NCBI RefSeq assembly: GCF_027497175.1
Contig: NZ_CP114901.1
Location: 4,402,001 to 4,466,000 of the forward strand
Length of the DNA: 64,000 nucleotides
Source: Verrucosispora sp. WMMD573
Lineage (GTDB): Bacteria; Actinomycetota; Actinomycetes; Mycobacteriales; Micromonosporaceae
Reading direction: 5' to 3'
The notes beneath the pieces were generated by a model. It saw nothing but the letters and a program-made list of their open reading frames with translations, ran no database searches and had not been told where the DNA came from. Shown one piece after another: positions 48,048 to 56,877 of this stretch; position 1 is the first letter of the stretch, and every line of letters starts with the position of its first letter. Made by a program: the position numbers and the translations under genes.

Positions 48048-49220
48048 TCACCGTTGAACCAACGCCTCGGGCGAAGGCCCGCGCGCCGACGAGATCCGGT
48101 GGAGGCGGGTGGCGACGAGGGTGGCGGCCAGGACGGAGACGGCGGCGACCGGGCCGATCCAGGCCGGGCCGAGGCCGACCGCGAGCACCGTGCCGCCGAG
48201 CGCTGCGCCGAGGGCTCCGGCGGCACCGGCGACGGAGATGTTCACTGCGGCGACCAGACCGGTGGTGGCCGCGTCGACCTGACCCATCAGCCAGGTCTGG
48301 ACCAGCGGCACGACCAGGAACGCCGTCGCGCCCAGCAGGGCCAGCCCGACCAGCGCCAGCGGGGCGACCGGCAGCAGGACTGGCTGCACCAGCAGGAGCG
48401 CGGTCAGCGCGCCGACGGCAAGGGGCAGCCGGCGGGTGATCGCCTGGGGGCGTACCCGGCCGGCGAGCAGGTTGCCGGCGATGGTGCCGAGGCCGTAGCC
48501 GACCAGGCCGACGCTGACCCAGCCGGGGCTCAGGCCGGTGACGGTACGCAGCATCGGCGCGACGTAGGTGAACGCGGCCACGAAGCCGGTCAACGCCAGC
48601 AGGGTGACGCCGAGCCCGGCGTAGATGCCGGGACGCAGCAGCGCACCGATGCTGTCGCGGACCCCGGCCGGCGGCGGGGTGGGGATGCGGGGGCAGAAGA
48701 CGAGCACGCCGAGCAGCCCCAGCGCGGCCATGCCGGCCACGGCCACGAAGGTGACCGGCCAGCCGTACGCCTCACCGATCAGGCTGCCCAGCGGCAGGCC
48801 GAGCACGGTGGCCAGGGCGAATCCGCCGAACAGCCGGGCCACCGCGACGGTCTGCCGCCGCGGCGGGACCGAGGCCATGGCCACCTGGGAGGCCACCGCC
48901 ATGAACAGCGCCTGCGCCAGCGCCGAGCCCAGCCGGGCCGACAGCAGCATCGGGTACGAGGTGGCCATGGCGCTGGCCGCCGCGGACACCGTGGCCAGCG
49001 CCATGGTGCCGGCGAGCAGCTCCCGGCGCGGCAGCCGGCGGGTCAGCACGGTGGCGACCGGACCGCCCACGGTGACCACGATCATGTACGCGGTGACCAG
49101 TTGGCCGGCGGCGGCAACGGACACGTCCAGGTCGGTGGCGACCTGGGTGAGCAGGCCGACAAGCACGAATTCGGCGGTGGCCACGGCGAACGAGCAGACG
49201 AGGAGCACGTAGATGATCAC
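48048..49220 (-). CDS. MFS exporter of the AraJ/Cmx (DHA1) type
   Basis: 390 residues, 12 helices; VCSFAVATAEFVLVGLLTQVATDLDVS, TRRLPRRELLAGT (loop 2-3), and SAARLGSAL-like antiporter region. Sugar-efflux/chloramphenicol-type proton antiporter; substrate unknown. GTG 49220. Divergent from a MerR regulator, with a 19-bp-spaced promoter in the 41-bp gap that MerR proteins typically activate, so its expression is presumably drug-induced. Confidence 0.9.
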   Translation of the reverse strand: MIIYVLLVCSFAVATAEFVLVGLLTQVATDLDVSVAAAGQLVTAYMIVVTVGGPVATVLTRRLPRRELLAGTMALATVSAAASAMATSYPMLLSARLGSALAQALFMAVASQVAMASVPPRRQTVAVARLFGGFALATVLGLPLGSLIGEAYGWPVTFVAVAGMAALGLLGVLVFCPRIPTPPPAGVRDSIGALLRPGIYAGLGVTLLALTGFVAAFTYVAPMLRTVTGLSPGWVSVGLVGYGLGTIAGNLLAGRVRPQAITRRLPLAVGALTALLLVQPVLLPVAPLALVGLALLGATAFLVVPLVQTWLMGQVDAATTGLVAAVNISVAGAAGALGAALGGTVLAVGLGPAWIGPVAAVSVLAATLVATRLHRISSARGPSPEALVQR

Positions 49221-49227
49221 AGAGGGA

Positions 49228-49260
49228 CGCTAAAGCCTCACACCGACGTTAGAGTCAAGC
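49228..49260 (-). promoter_or_regulatory. MerR-type long-spacer promoter
   Basis: Read on the minus strand: -35 TTGACT, an 18-19 bp spacer and TTTAGC/TTAGCG. The over-long spacer is typical of promoters opened by MerR-family twisting. It drives the MFS gene and overlaps the merR start region. Confidence 0.6.
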
Positions 49261-49261
49261 G

Positions 49262-49717
49262 ATGCGGATCGGTGAGTTGAGCGCGCGGACCGGCGCGTCG
49301 GTGCGGATGCTGCGGTACTACGAGGAGCAGGGTCTGCTGACGCCGGTACGCACCGAGTCGGGCTATCGGATCTACCAGGAGTCCGACGTCGACCGGGTGG
49401 CCCGGATCCGGTGCATGCTGTCGGCCGCGCTGCCGTCCGGAGTGGTCGGACAGGCGCTGCGGTTCCTCCTGGACGGCCGGGCCGCGATCCCCGACGAGCC
49501 GACCGACCGCGCCCGGCTGGCCGACACCCTTCAGGGCGAGTTGGACCTGCTGACCGAGAAGGTCGAGGCGCTGCGGTCCAGCCGGGACCTGCTCGCCACA
49601 ATCGTCGCCGACGTACGCGGTGACGTGGTGGGGCCGGGCAAACCCGGTGACCCGGGCGGCGGGGTGGCCCGTCGGTCGGTTCGCAAGGCCGGCCCGGCGG
49701 TCGGTCTCGCCCGCTGA
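49262..49717 (+). CDS. MerR family transcriptional regulator
   Basis: 151 residues: canonical winged helix MRIGELSARTGASVRMLRYYEEQGLLTPVRTESGYRIYQESDVDRVARI, then a coiled-coil dimer helix (DRARLADTLQGELDLLTEKVEALRSSRDLLATI). No conserved metal-binding cysteines; a drug- or redox-type MerR. ATG 49262, two bases after the promoter. Divergent partner of the MFS exporter. The last 35 residues are Gly/Arg/Pro-rich and may be an extension past the family's usual end. Confidence 0.9.
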   Translation: MRIGELSARTGASVRMLRYYEEQGLLTPVRTESGYRIYQESDVDRVARIRCMLSAALPSGVVGQALRFLLDGRAAIPDEPTDRARLADTLQGELDLLTEKVEALRSSRDLLATIVADVRGDVVGPGKPGDPGGGVARRSVRKAGPAVGLAR

Positions 49718-49750
49718 GCTGCCGCTCCGGCCCTGGCTCGGCGGCGTCGG

Positions 49751-49846
49751 CAGGCGTAGGCCGTGCATGCCGCCATCGACGGCGAGCACGCTGCCGGTGG
49801 TCGCCCCGGACAGTGGACTGGCCAGGTACGCGAACCAGGTCGCAGG
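49751..49846 (-). pseudogene. C-terminal remnant of an SDR gene
   Basis: On the minus strand one frame reads AYLASPLSGATTGSVLAVDGG followed by MHGLRL, the unmistakable last 30 residues of a short-chain dehydrogenase. No start, cofactor site or catalytic Tyr/Lys survives upstream, where the universal stress protein gene now lies. A decayed gene tail in the 236-bp spacer between merR and usp. Confidence 0.7.
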
Positions 49847-49953
49847 TCCTGAGCGGCGCAGGGCCGTCCGGCCTGTCCGGAGGGGACTCCGGCCGCTGGT
49901 CGGCTCCACGTCCGCAGGGTGCACTGGAGGCAGGACGGAGAGAGGTGAGGACG

Positions 49954-50418
49954 ATGACGTACCTGATCGTCGTTGGCGTCGATGGTTCGGACGGTGGGCG
50001 ACGTGCCCTGCGGTGGGCGGTCGGGGAGGCGGCCGAGCGCAACGGGACCGTACAGGCGGTGACCGCCTGGCGGTGGGACGGCCTGGAAGGTGGTGCCATG
50101 GTCGCGCCCAACCCGATCGAGGAGGAGGAGCGGGCCAACGCCCTGCTGTCCCGGGAGATCGGCAAGGTCACGCGGGGCACGTCGACGGCGCCGGTCTCGG
50201 CCGAGGTCGTCGAGGGCCGGCCGGCCGACATGCTCACCGCCGCCGCACGTCGCGCCGACCTGCTGGTGCTGGGCAGCCACGGGCATGGCCGGCTGCGGCA
50301 CACCGTGCTCGGCTCGGTTAGCGAGGAGTGCGTACGTAAGGCGACCTGCCCGGTGGTGGTGCTCCCGGTGCCGGTTCCGGCTCCGGACGGTCCAGCCGTG
50401 CCGGCGGTGCCGGCCTGA
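49954..50418 (+). CDS. Universal stress protein
   Basis: 154 residues, one UspA domain: YLIVVGVDGSDGGRRALRWAVGEAAERNG at the N-terminus and the ATP-binding loop GSHGHGRLRHTVLGSVSEECVRKATCPVVVLP at the C-terminus, so of the ATP-binding type. ATG 49954 after GAGGTGAGG; the open frame upstream covers the SDR remnant. A Pro/Ala-rich tail follows. Function in dormancy or stress is family knowledge only. Confidence 0.93.
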   Translation: MTYLIVVGVDGSDGGRRALRWAVGEAAERNGTVQAVTAWRWDGLEGGAMVAPNPIEEEERANALLSREIGKVTRGTSTAPVSAEVVEGRPADMLTAAARRADLLVLGSHGHGRLRHTVLGSVSEECVRKATCPVVVLPVPVPAPDGPAVPAVPA

Positions 50419-50449
50419 CCGCGACCGACGGGGGTTGCCGGTCTCTGAC

Positions 50450-51082
50450 ATGCTCTGGGCCGTGACGACCGGCCACCCCCGTTCCCACCGCCGCGCCCGC
50501 CGTACCCGGTTCGGGCTCCTGTTCAGCCTCGGCATCGTGATCGCCCTGGTCGTGGCGGCGGTGATCGTGCTGCGCCCGCCGGGGCCCCGTCCGCTGTTCC
50601 AGATGCCGGTCGGTTGCGGTGAGACCTGGCAGGTCGGTACCTATCCGGGGCACGGCGACTACGACGTGGACTTCTTCCCGCTCTCCGGCGACCCGTGGGG
50701 GCAACCGGTGCTCGCCTCGTACGAGGGCACCGTCACCGTGGCCGGGATCAACGGATCGCTGGGTGGTCGTACCCCGGACAATCCGGACGGCCCCCGGGGT
50801 CGTGGCGGTGGCTACTGGGTGAAGATCGACCACGGTGGCCGGTGGGAGACCCAGTATCTGCACCTGCTGGAGCCGCCGCTGGTGCAGGTCGGCCAGCGGG
50901 TCGTCCAGGGCCAGCAGATCGGCCGGATCGGCAGCACCGGTAACTCCGGCGCCCCGCATCTGCACTACGAGCAGCGGCGCGGCTGGCAGAAGGTGGAGAC
51001 CTACTTCGACGGCGCCCCGTCGGGCATCACCAACGACGATGCCGAGTACACGCTGCGGCTGACCAGCAACAACTGTCCGTAG
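50450..51082 (+). CDS. M23 family metallopeptidase, membrane-anchored
   Basis: 210 residues: an N-terminal helix (FGLLFSLGIVIALVVAAVIVL) after a basic arm, then a LytM/M23 domain outside the membrane. Zinc site: GHGDYDVDFFP (His/Asp) and SGAPHLHYE with the HxH pair. Residues in the core are intact, so it probably cleaves peptidoglycan peptides. Start unclear: ATG 50450 or GTG 50462, neither with a good ribosome site. It stands alone, 31 bp after the usp gene on the same strand. Confidence 0.85.
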   Translation: MLWAVTTGHPRSHRRARRTRFGLLFSLGIVIALVVAAVIVLRPPGPRPLFQMPVGCGETWQVGTYPGHGDYDVDFFPLSGDPWGQPVLASYEGTVTVAGINGSLGGRTPDNPDGPRGRGGGYWVKIDHGGRWETQYLHLLEPPLVQVGQRVVQGQQIGRIGSTGNSGAPHLHYEQRRGWQKVETYFDGAPSGITNDDAEYTLRLTSNNCP

Positions 51083-51415
51083 CGCGAAGTGCTGTCGTAC
51101 CCACCTGATGGGGTACGTCCCGTGGGTGTTCTGGATGACTACTTTCGCGCCGTGGAAGACTGTCCCGCCGCGCCCGGGCCGCCGGTCACCACCTCTACTG
51201 CTGGTGCTGCCTCTGACCGCCCGGGTCACAGCTTGACGGCGAACGTGTCCGCCCACCGGGCTGAGCCCTGCCGGCCGGCGGGTTTGCGGTTAGCGTGGGC
51301 GAGCAGGGAGGCGGCGACCAGGGCAATTTGCCACGTTTTGTGTTGACATCGCTAGGTCGGGGGACCAGACTCGCAAGATCTTTCGACTGCCGGGGAAGAA
51401 TCCAGGGGGAGGACC
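51083..51415 (+). promoter_or_regulatory. Promoter region of the peptide ABC operon
   Basis: 333 bp without a gene. A consensus -35 TTGACA (51343-51348), 17-bp spacer and CAGACT (51366-51371) form a good promoter about 45 bp before the ATG. Just upstream is GGCAA-T-TTGCC (51322-51332), a possible operator. A short hairpin GTACCC...GGGTAC lies near 51100. Confidence 0.65.
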
Positions 51416-52951
51416 ATGTCCAGGACCAGATTCAGGTTGGCCGGCGCGACGATCGCCCTGATGCTCGCCGCCGTGGCGGGATGCAGTGGGGGCGAGGGCG
51501 TCGACGTCGACGGCAACGACACGGCGGGCGCCGGCGGCGTGCTCAACGCCGCGATCGGCGGCGAGCCCGACCAGCTCGATCCGCACAAGACCTCCGCCTA
51601 CTACAGCTTCCAGGTGCTGGAGAACGTCTTCGACACGCTCGTCGAGCCGGACGCCAACCTGGAGATGAAGCCTTCCCTGGCCACCGAGTGGACCACCAGC
51701 GAGGATCAGCTGACCTGGACGTTCACCCTCCGCGAGGGCGTCAAGTTCTCCGACGGTTCGCCGTTGACCGCCGAGGACGTCGTCTACTCCTACAACCGGA
51801 TCATCGACGAGAAGCTGAACAACGCGTACAAGTTCGGCACCGTGAAGTCGATCGAGGCCACCGACCCGAAGACCGTGGTGGTGACCCTCAACGCGCCGAC
51901 CCCTAACCTGCTGGCCAACCTCGGTGGCTTCAAGGGCGTGGCGATCGTCCAGAAGGCCAACGTGGAATCCGGTGAGATCACCACCAAGCCGGTCGGCAGT
52001 GGTCCGTTCGCCGTGGAGAACTACAGCTCCGGCGACAGCATCCGGCTGGTTCGCAACGACAACTACTGGGGCGAGAAGCCGAAGCTGGACGGCGTCCGGT
52101 TCACCTTCGTCAGCGACCCCACCGTCGCCCTGCAGAACCTGCGCGGCGGCGAGGTGCACTGGACCGACAACCTGCCACCGCAGCAGGTGCCGGCGTTGCT
52201 CGACGGGGACGAACCGACGGTGCAGTCGGTGCCGTCGACCGACTACTGGTATCTCGCGCTCAACCAGGCACGCAAGCCGTACGACGACGTGAACGTCCGC
52301 CGGGCCATCGCCTTCGCGCTGGACCGGGAGGCGATCACCAAGGCCGCCAAGTTCGGGCTGGCCACGGTCAACCAGACGGCGATCCCGCAGAACAGTGCCT
52401 TCTACTACGAGTACGCGCCGTACACCCACGACGTCAACCAGGCCAAGCAGCTGCTCGACCAGGCCGGGGTGAGCGGTCTGACCATGGACCTCATGGTCAC
52501 CAGCGAGTACCCGGAGACGGTCACCGCCGCCCAGGTCATCGCCTCGCAACTGGAGGCCGTCGGGATCACTGTCGAGATTCGTACGCTGGACTTCGCGCAG
52601 TGGCTCGACGAGCAGGGCGCCGGCAAGTTCGACTCGTTCATGCTCGGCTGGCTGGGCAACATCGACCCCGACGAGTTCTACTACGCCCAGCACCACAGCG
52701 ACGGCACGTTCAACTTCCACAAGTACGCCAACCCGAACGTCGACCGGCTGCTCGACCAGGCCCGGACGGAGACCGACCAGGCCGCCCGCAAGCAGCAGTA
52801 CGAGCAGGTGGCCAAGCAGATCGTGGACGACGCCAGCTACATCTACCTCTACAACCCCGATGTGGCACAGGGCTGGTCCAAGCAGCTCAGTGGCTACGAG
52901 GTACGCACGGACCGGGCGATCCGGTTCCGCGACGTGGCTCTCGCCCGGTGA
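51416..52951 (+). CDS. Peptide-type ABC transporter substrate-binding lipoprotein
   Basis: 511 residues of SBP family 5: lipobox VAGCSG (Cys about 23), GGEPDQLDPHKTSAYYSFQVLENVFDTLVE, LTWTFTLREGVKFSDGSPLTAEDVVYSYNR, and VDRLLDQARTETDQAARKQQYEQVAKQI. Binds oligopeptides, dipeptides or related solutes (family members also take nickel or glycosides). ATG after GGGGGAGG. First gene of the five-gene operon; the permease follows after 18 bp. Confidence 0.93.
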   Translation: MSRTRFRLAGATIALMLAAVAGCSGGEGVDVDGNDTAGAGGVLNAAIGGEPDQLDPHKTSAYYSFQVLENVFDTLVEPDANLEMKPSLATEWTTSEDQLTWTFTLREGVKFSDGSPLTAEDVVYSYNRIIDEKLNNAYKFGTVKSIEATDPKTVVVTLNAPTPNLLANLGGFKGVAIVQKANVESGEITTKPVGSGPFAVENYSSGDSIRLVRNDNYWGEKPKLDGVRFTFVSDPTVALQNLRGGEVHWTDNLPPQQVPALLDGDEPTVQSVPSTDYWYLALNQARKPYDDVNVRRAIAFALDREAITKAAKFGLATVNQTAIPQNSAFYYEYAPYTHDVNQAKQLLDQAGVSGLTMDLMVTSEYPETVTAAQVIASQLEAVGITVEIRTLDFAQWLDEQGAGKFDSFMLGWLGNIDPDEFYYAQHHSDGTFNFHKYANPNVDRLLDQARTETDQAARKQQYEQVAKQIVDDASYIYLYNPDVAQGWSKQLSGYEVRTDRAIRFRDVALAR

Positions 52952-52969
52952 TCCGGCGGGGGACCTCAG

Positions 52970-53914
52970 GTGGCCCGCTTCGTCATCCGTCGGCTGCTGC
53001 AGTCGGCCATCGTGCTGCTCGGTGTGACCCTCGTGGTGTTCCTGCTGCTCCAACTGGTGCCGGGTGACCCGGTCCGGGTCGCCCTCGGCACTCGCTTCGA
53101 CCCGCAGACCTACGAGGCGCTGCGGGCCCGGGCGGGGCTGGACCAGCCGCTGGTGGTGCAGTATTTTGACTACCTGCGGCGGGCGCTGACCGGCGACCTC
53201 GGGGTGAGCTTCCGCAGTGGACGCCCGGTCACCGCGATCGTGCTGGAGCGGCTGCCGGCGACCCTGTCGCTGGCGGTCACCGCGGTGGTGTTCGCCATGG
53301 CGGTCGCCTTTCCACTGGGGATCGTCTCGGCCATCCGCAGCGGCTCGCTTGTCGACCATGCGGCCCGGGTGTTCAGTCAGTTCGGTGTCTCGGTGCCGGA
53401 CTTCTGGATGGGAATCATGGGCATCCTGCTCTTCTCCGGGGTGCTCGGCTGGCTGCCGCCGTCGGGGTACGTCGCACTCACCGAGGATCCGGGGCGCTGG
53501 TTGTCCCACGTGGCGTTGCCCGCCGCCACGGTCGGCCTGGTGACCGCCTCGATCCTCACCCGGTTCATCCGCTCGTCGATGTTGGAGGTGCTCTCCGAGG
53601 ACTACGTGCGTACCGCCGAGGCGAAGGGACTGCGTACCCGGGTGGTGGTGTTGCGGCATGTGCTGCGCAACGCCCTCATCCCGGTGGTGACCGTGGTGGC
53701 GGTGCAGATGGCCAGCCTGCTCGGAGGGGTGATCGTGATCGAGGTGCTGTTCGCCTGGCCCGGCATCGGGCGGCTCACCTACGACGCCGTCGCGGCCCGG
53801 GACTATCCGGTCCTGCAAGGGGCGGTGCTGCTGGTCGCGGCGCTGTTCCTCCTGGTCAACCTGTTGGTCGACATTCTCTACGCCCGTCTCGATCCGAGGA
53901 TCACGGTCAAATGA
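52970..53914 (+). CDS. Peptide-type ABC transporter permease (DppB-like)
   Basis: 314 residues, six helices; VIRRLLQSAIVLLGVTLVVFLLLQLVPGDPVRVALG is the classical DppB/OppB start and ARDYPVLQGAVLLVAALFLLVNLLVDILYARLDPRI the end. GTG 52970; stop overlaps the next permease (ATGA). Confidence 0.94.
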   Translation: MARFVIRRLLQSAIVLLGVTLVVFLLLQLVPGDPVRVALGTRFDPQTYEALRARAGLDQPLVVQYFDYLRRALTGDLGVSFRSGRPVTAIVLERLPATLSLAVTAVVFAMAVAFPLGIVSAIRSGSLVDHAARVFSQFGVSVPDFWMGIMGILLFSGVLGWLPPSGYVALTEDPGRWLSHVALPAATVGLVTASILTRFIRSSMLEVLSEDYVRTAEAKGLRTRVVVLRHVLRNALIPVVTVVAVQMASLLGGVIVIEVLFAWPGIGRLTYDAVAARDYPVLQGAVLLVAALFLLVNLLVDILYARLDPRITVK

Positions 53915-54801
53915 GCGAGCAGACGATCAACCATGAGGGGCAGCTGCGCCGGGTGCTCGCCGCGCTGCGGCGCGATCCGCTGGCCCTGACCGGCAGCCTG
54001 GTGCTGGTGGTGCTTGTCGTGGTCGGCGTGGGCGGCTCCTGGCTGGCGCCGTCGGGCATCAACGAGGTGAACGTCGACCAGATGCTTCAGCCGCCGAGCT
54101 GGGCCCACCCGTTCGGCACCGACGAGTTGGGTCGCGACGTGCTCAGCCGGGTCATGGTCGCCGCCCGGGTGTCGTTGCAGGTCGGCCTGGTCAGCGTCGG
54201 CATCGCACTGGTGGTGGGGGCGACCCTCGGGCTGTTCGCCGGCTACTACCGCGGCTGGCTCGACAACGTGCTGATGCGCTGCATGGACGTGCTGTTCGCG
54301 TTCCCGGTGCTGCTGCTGGCGGTGGCGATCGTGGCGGTGCTCGGCCCGGGACTGGTCACCGCGATGGTGGCGATCGGGGTGGTCTACACGCCGATCTTCG
54401 CCCGGGTGACCCGGGCCGGCGTGCTCTCGGTCCGAGAACAGGTCTTCGTCCGGGCCGCGGTCTCGGTCGGCGCGTCCGACCTGCGGATCATGCGGCGGCA
54501 CGTGCTGCCGAACATCGCGGCACCGCTGATCGTGCAGACGTCGCTCTCCCTGGCCTTCGCGATTCTCTCCGAGGCGGCGCTGTCCTTCCTCGGCCTCGGT
54601 GTCCAGCCACCCGATCCGGCCTGGGGCCGAATGCTGTTCGACGGGCGCGGGTTCGTCACCGACGCCTGGTGGCTGGGCTTCTTCCCCGGTGCGGCGATCT
54701 TCCTCACGGTCCTGGCCTTCAACCTGGTCGGTGACGCGCTGCGGGACGTGCTGGATCCCCGCCAGCTCACCGTCAGCGAAGCCAGGAGGAGCACCGCATG
54801 A
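53911..54801 (+). CDS. Peptide-type ABC transporter permease (DppC-like)
   Basis: 296 residues, six helices; [32 protein letters not shown] and the EAA loop ([29 protein letters not shown]) identify the DppC/OppC subunit. Coupled on both sides by ATGA overlaps. Confidence 0.94.
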   Translation: MSEQTINHEGQLRRVLAALRRDPLALTGSLVLVVLVVVGVGGSWLAPSGINEVNVDQMLQPPSWAHPFGTDELGRDVLSRVMVAARVSLQVGLVSVGIALVVGATLGLFAGYYRGWLDNVLMRCMDVLFAFPVLLLAVAIVAVLGPGLVTAMVAIGVVYTPIFARVTRAGVLSVREQVFVRAAVSVGASDLRIMRRHVLPNIAAPLIVQTSLSLAFAILSEAALSFLGLGVQPPDPAWGRMLFDGRGFVTDAWWLGFFPGAAIFLTVLAFNLVGDALRDVLDPRQLTVSEARRSTA

Positions 54802-55781
54802 AGCCGGTACTGGCCGTCGAGGACCTCACCGTCACCATCGGCACCCGGCGTGGGCCGGCCCACGCGGTCGCCGGGGTCGACTGGGCGGTGCAGCCCGGGG
54901 AGACGCTGGCGCTGGTCGGCGAGTCGGGCAGTGGCAAGAGCATGAGCGTGCTCGCGGCCACCGGGCTGGCACCCCGCACCGCGCGGGTGACCGGGCGGGT
55001 GCACCTGCTCGACACGGAACTCACCGGGCTGACCGAGGAACGCCGTCGGCGACTGCGAGGGCGGCACATCGGGTTCGTCTTCCAGGATCCGATGACCTCG
55101 CTCAATCCGGTGCTCACCGTCGGCCGGCAGGTCACCGAGGCCGCCGAGGAACACCTCGGGCTGACCCGGCGGGCTGCCCGGTCCCGCGCCGTCGAACTGC
55201 TGGACATGGTCGGCATCCCGTCAGCGGGGCAGCGGGTGGACGCGTACCCGCACCAGTTCTCCGGCGGCATGCGCCAGCGGGTGGTGATCGCCATGGCGTT
55301 GGCCTGCGAGCCGGACCTGCTGATCGCCGACGAGCCGACCACGGCCCTCGACGTCACCACCCAGGCGCAGATCGTCGAGCTGGTCGCCGACCTGCAACGA
55401 CGCCTCGGCACCGCGGTCGTCTGGATCACCCACGATCTGGGTGTGGTCGCCGGCATCGCCGACACCGTGGCGGTCATGTACGCCGGCCGGATCCTCGAAC
55501 AGGGGCCGGTCGACGCCGTGTTCGGCACGCCGTCGCACCCGTACACGGCGGCTCTGCTGGCCGCCCGTCCGGACCCGGCGGCCGGCGGCGCGGAACTGGT
55601 CACCATCGCCGGTGCGCCGCCCAGCCCGTTGGACCTGCCGGCGGGCTGCGCATTCTGGCCCCGCTGCCCGGTGCGGGGTGACGCCCGCTGCGAGCACGAA
55701 CTGCCGCCGCTGGTACCGGTCTCGGCCGGGCACCAGGTCCGCACCTTCTATCCGCAGCCGAGCGACGGGGAGCGCCGATGA
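54798..55781 (+). CDS. Peptide-type ABC transporter ATPase (DppD-like)
   Basis: 327 residues: Walker [12 protein letters not shown]-loop [10 protein letters not shown], signature FSGGMRQRV, Walker [14 protein letters not shown]-loop ITHD, and the C-terminal Fe-S-like oligopeptide ABC extension [15 protein letters not shown]. Coupled to the neighbours by 4-bp overlaps. Confidence 0.95.
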   Translation: MKPVLAVEDLTVTIGTRRGPAHAVAGVDWAVQPGETLALVGESGSGKSMSVLAATGLAPRTARVTGRVHLLDTELTGLTEERRRRLRGRHIGFVFQDPMTSLNPVLTVGRQVTEAAEEHLGLTRRAARSRAVELLDMVGIPSAGQRVDAYPHQFSGGMRQRVVIAMALACEPDLLIADEPTTALDVTTQAQIVELVADLQRRLGTAVVWITHDLGVVAGIADTVAVMYAGRILEQGPVDAVFGTPSHPYTAALLAARPDPAAGGAELVTIAGAPPSPLDLPAGCAFWPRCPVRGDARCEHELPPLVPVSAGHQVRTFYPQPSDGERR

Positions 55782-56851
55782 GCGAGCGGCAGCGAGCGGA
55801 TCATCAGCTCGGCCCGGTCGTGCCGGCCGATGGCGCGGCGCACGGTGGGGTGCCGAAGCAGCGGGAAGCGGGCGAGGTGGTGGCCGAACTCGACGATCTG
55901 GCGGTGTGGTTCCCGACCCCGGCCGGTGTCGTGCGCGCCGTCGACGGCGTGTCGTTGCGGGTGCGGCGCGGGGAGACGCTGGGGCTGGTCGGCGAGTCCG
56001 GCAGCGGCAAGTCCACCACCGGGCTGGCCCTGCTCCGGCTGGTGGATCCCACCTCCGGCACGGTCCGGGTGGGCGGCCAGGACGTCACCCGGTGGTCCCG
56101 GCGACGGTTGCGGGCGCTGCGTCGCCGGGTGGCCATGGTGTTCCAGGACCCGCAGGCGTCCCTGGATCCCCGGCTCACCATCGGGGCGAGCATCGCCGAG
56201 CCGCTGATCGTGCACCGACTCACCGACGGCGGTGCCGCCCGTCGCCGCCGGGTCGACGAACTGCTCGACATGGTCGGGTTGCGCGGCGACCTGGCCGACC
56301 GGCATCCCCACGAACTCTCCGGCGGGCAACGGCAGCGGGTCGGCATCGCCCGTGCCCTGGCCGGCGAACCGGATCTGATCGTGCTGGACGAACCGATCGC
56401 CTCGCTCGACCTGAGCGTGCAGGCGCAGATCATGAACCTGCTCCGCCGGCTGCAACGGGACCTGGGCCTGACCTACCTGTTCATCGCCCACGACCTGGCT
56501 GCCGTGGAGCACATGAGCGACCGGATGGCGGTGATGTACCTGGGGCGGATCGTGGAGAGCGGCACCCCGGCGCAGATCTGGCGCGACCCGGCCCACCCGT
56601 ACACTGCCGCGCTGCTGTCCGCGGTGCCGGTCGCCGACCCGCAGGTCGAACGGGAACGTCGCCGGATCATCCTCAGCGGCGACATTCCCAGCCCGGTGGA
56701 CCCCCCGGGCGGCTGCCGATTCCGCACCCGCTGTCCGCAGGCCCGGCCGGAATGTGCCGAGACCGATCCGGTGCTGGCCGAGGTCGACCCCGACCACCGG
56801 GCAGCGTGCCTGTTCGCCAAGGAGGCCGTGCGAGCCATGCGGTCGGCGTGA
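55778..56851 (+). CDS. Peptide-type ABC transporter ATPase (DppF-like)
   Basis: 357 residues: a 45-residue charged N-terminal extension, Walker [45 protein letters not shown] switch, and the terminal CRFRTRCPQARPEC domain. Last gene of the operon, 26 bp from the convergent epoxide hydrolase gene. Confidence 0.95.
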   Translation: MSERQRADHQLGPVVPADGAAHGGVPKQREAGEVVAELDDLAVWFPTPAGVVRAVDGVSLRVRRGETLGLVGESGSGKSTTGLALLRLVDPTSGTVRVGGQDVTRWSRRRLRALRRRVAMVFQDPQASLDPRLTIGASIAEPLIVHRLTDGGAARRRRVDELLDMVGLRGDLADRHPHELSGGQRQRVGIARALAGEPDLIVLDEPIASLDLSVQAQIMNLLRRLQRDLGLTYLFIAHDLAAVEHMSDRMAVMYLGRIVESGTPAQIWRDPAHPYTAALLSAVPVADPQVERERRRIILSGDIPSPVDPPGGCRFRTRCPQARPECAETDPVLAEVDPDHRAACLFAKEAVRAMRSA

Positions 56852-56877
56852 CCCCGGTGCCGCCGGCAGTTGGCGGG

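Noticed and set aside
51290..53818. 842-codon minus-strand ORF over the peptide ABC genes
   Set aside because: Mirror-frame artefact; the sense genes have full domain support.
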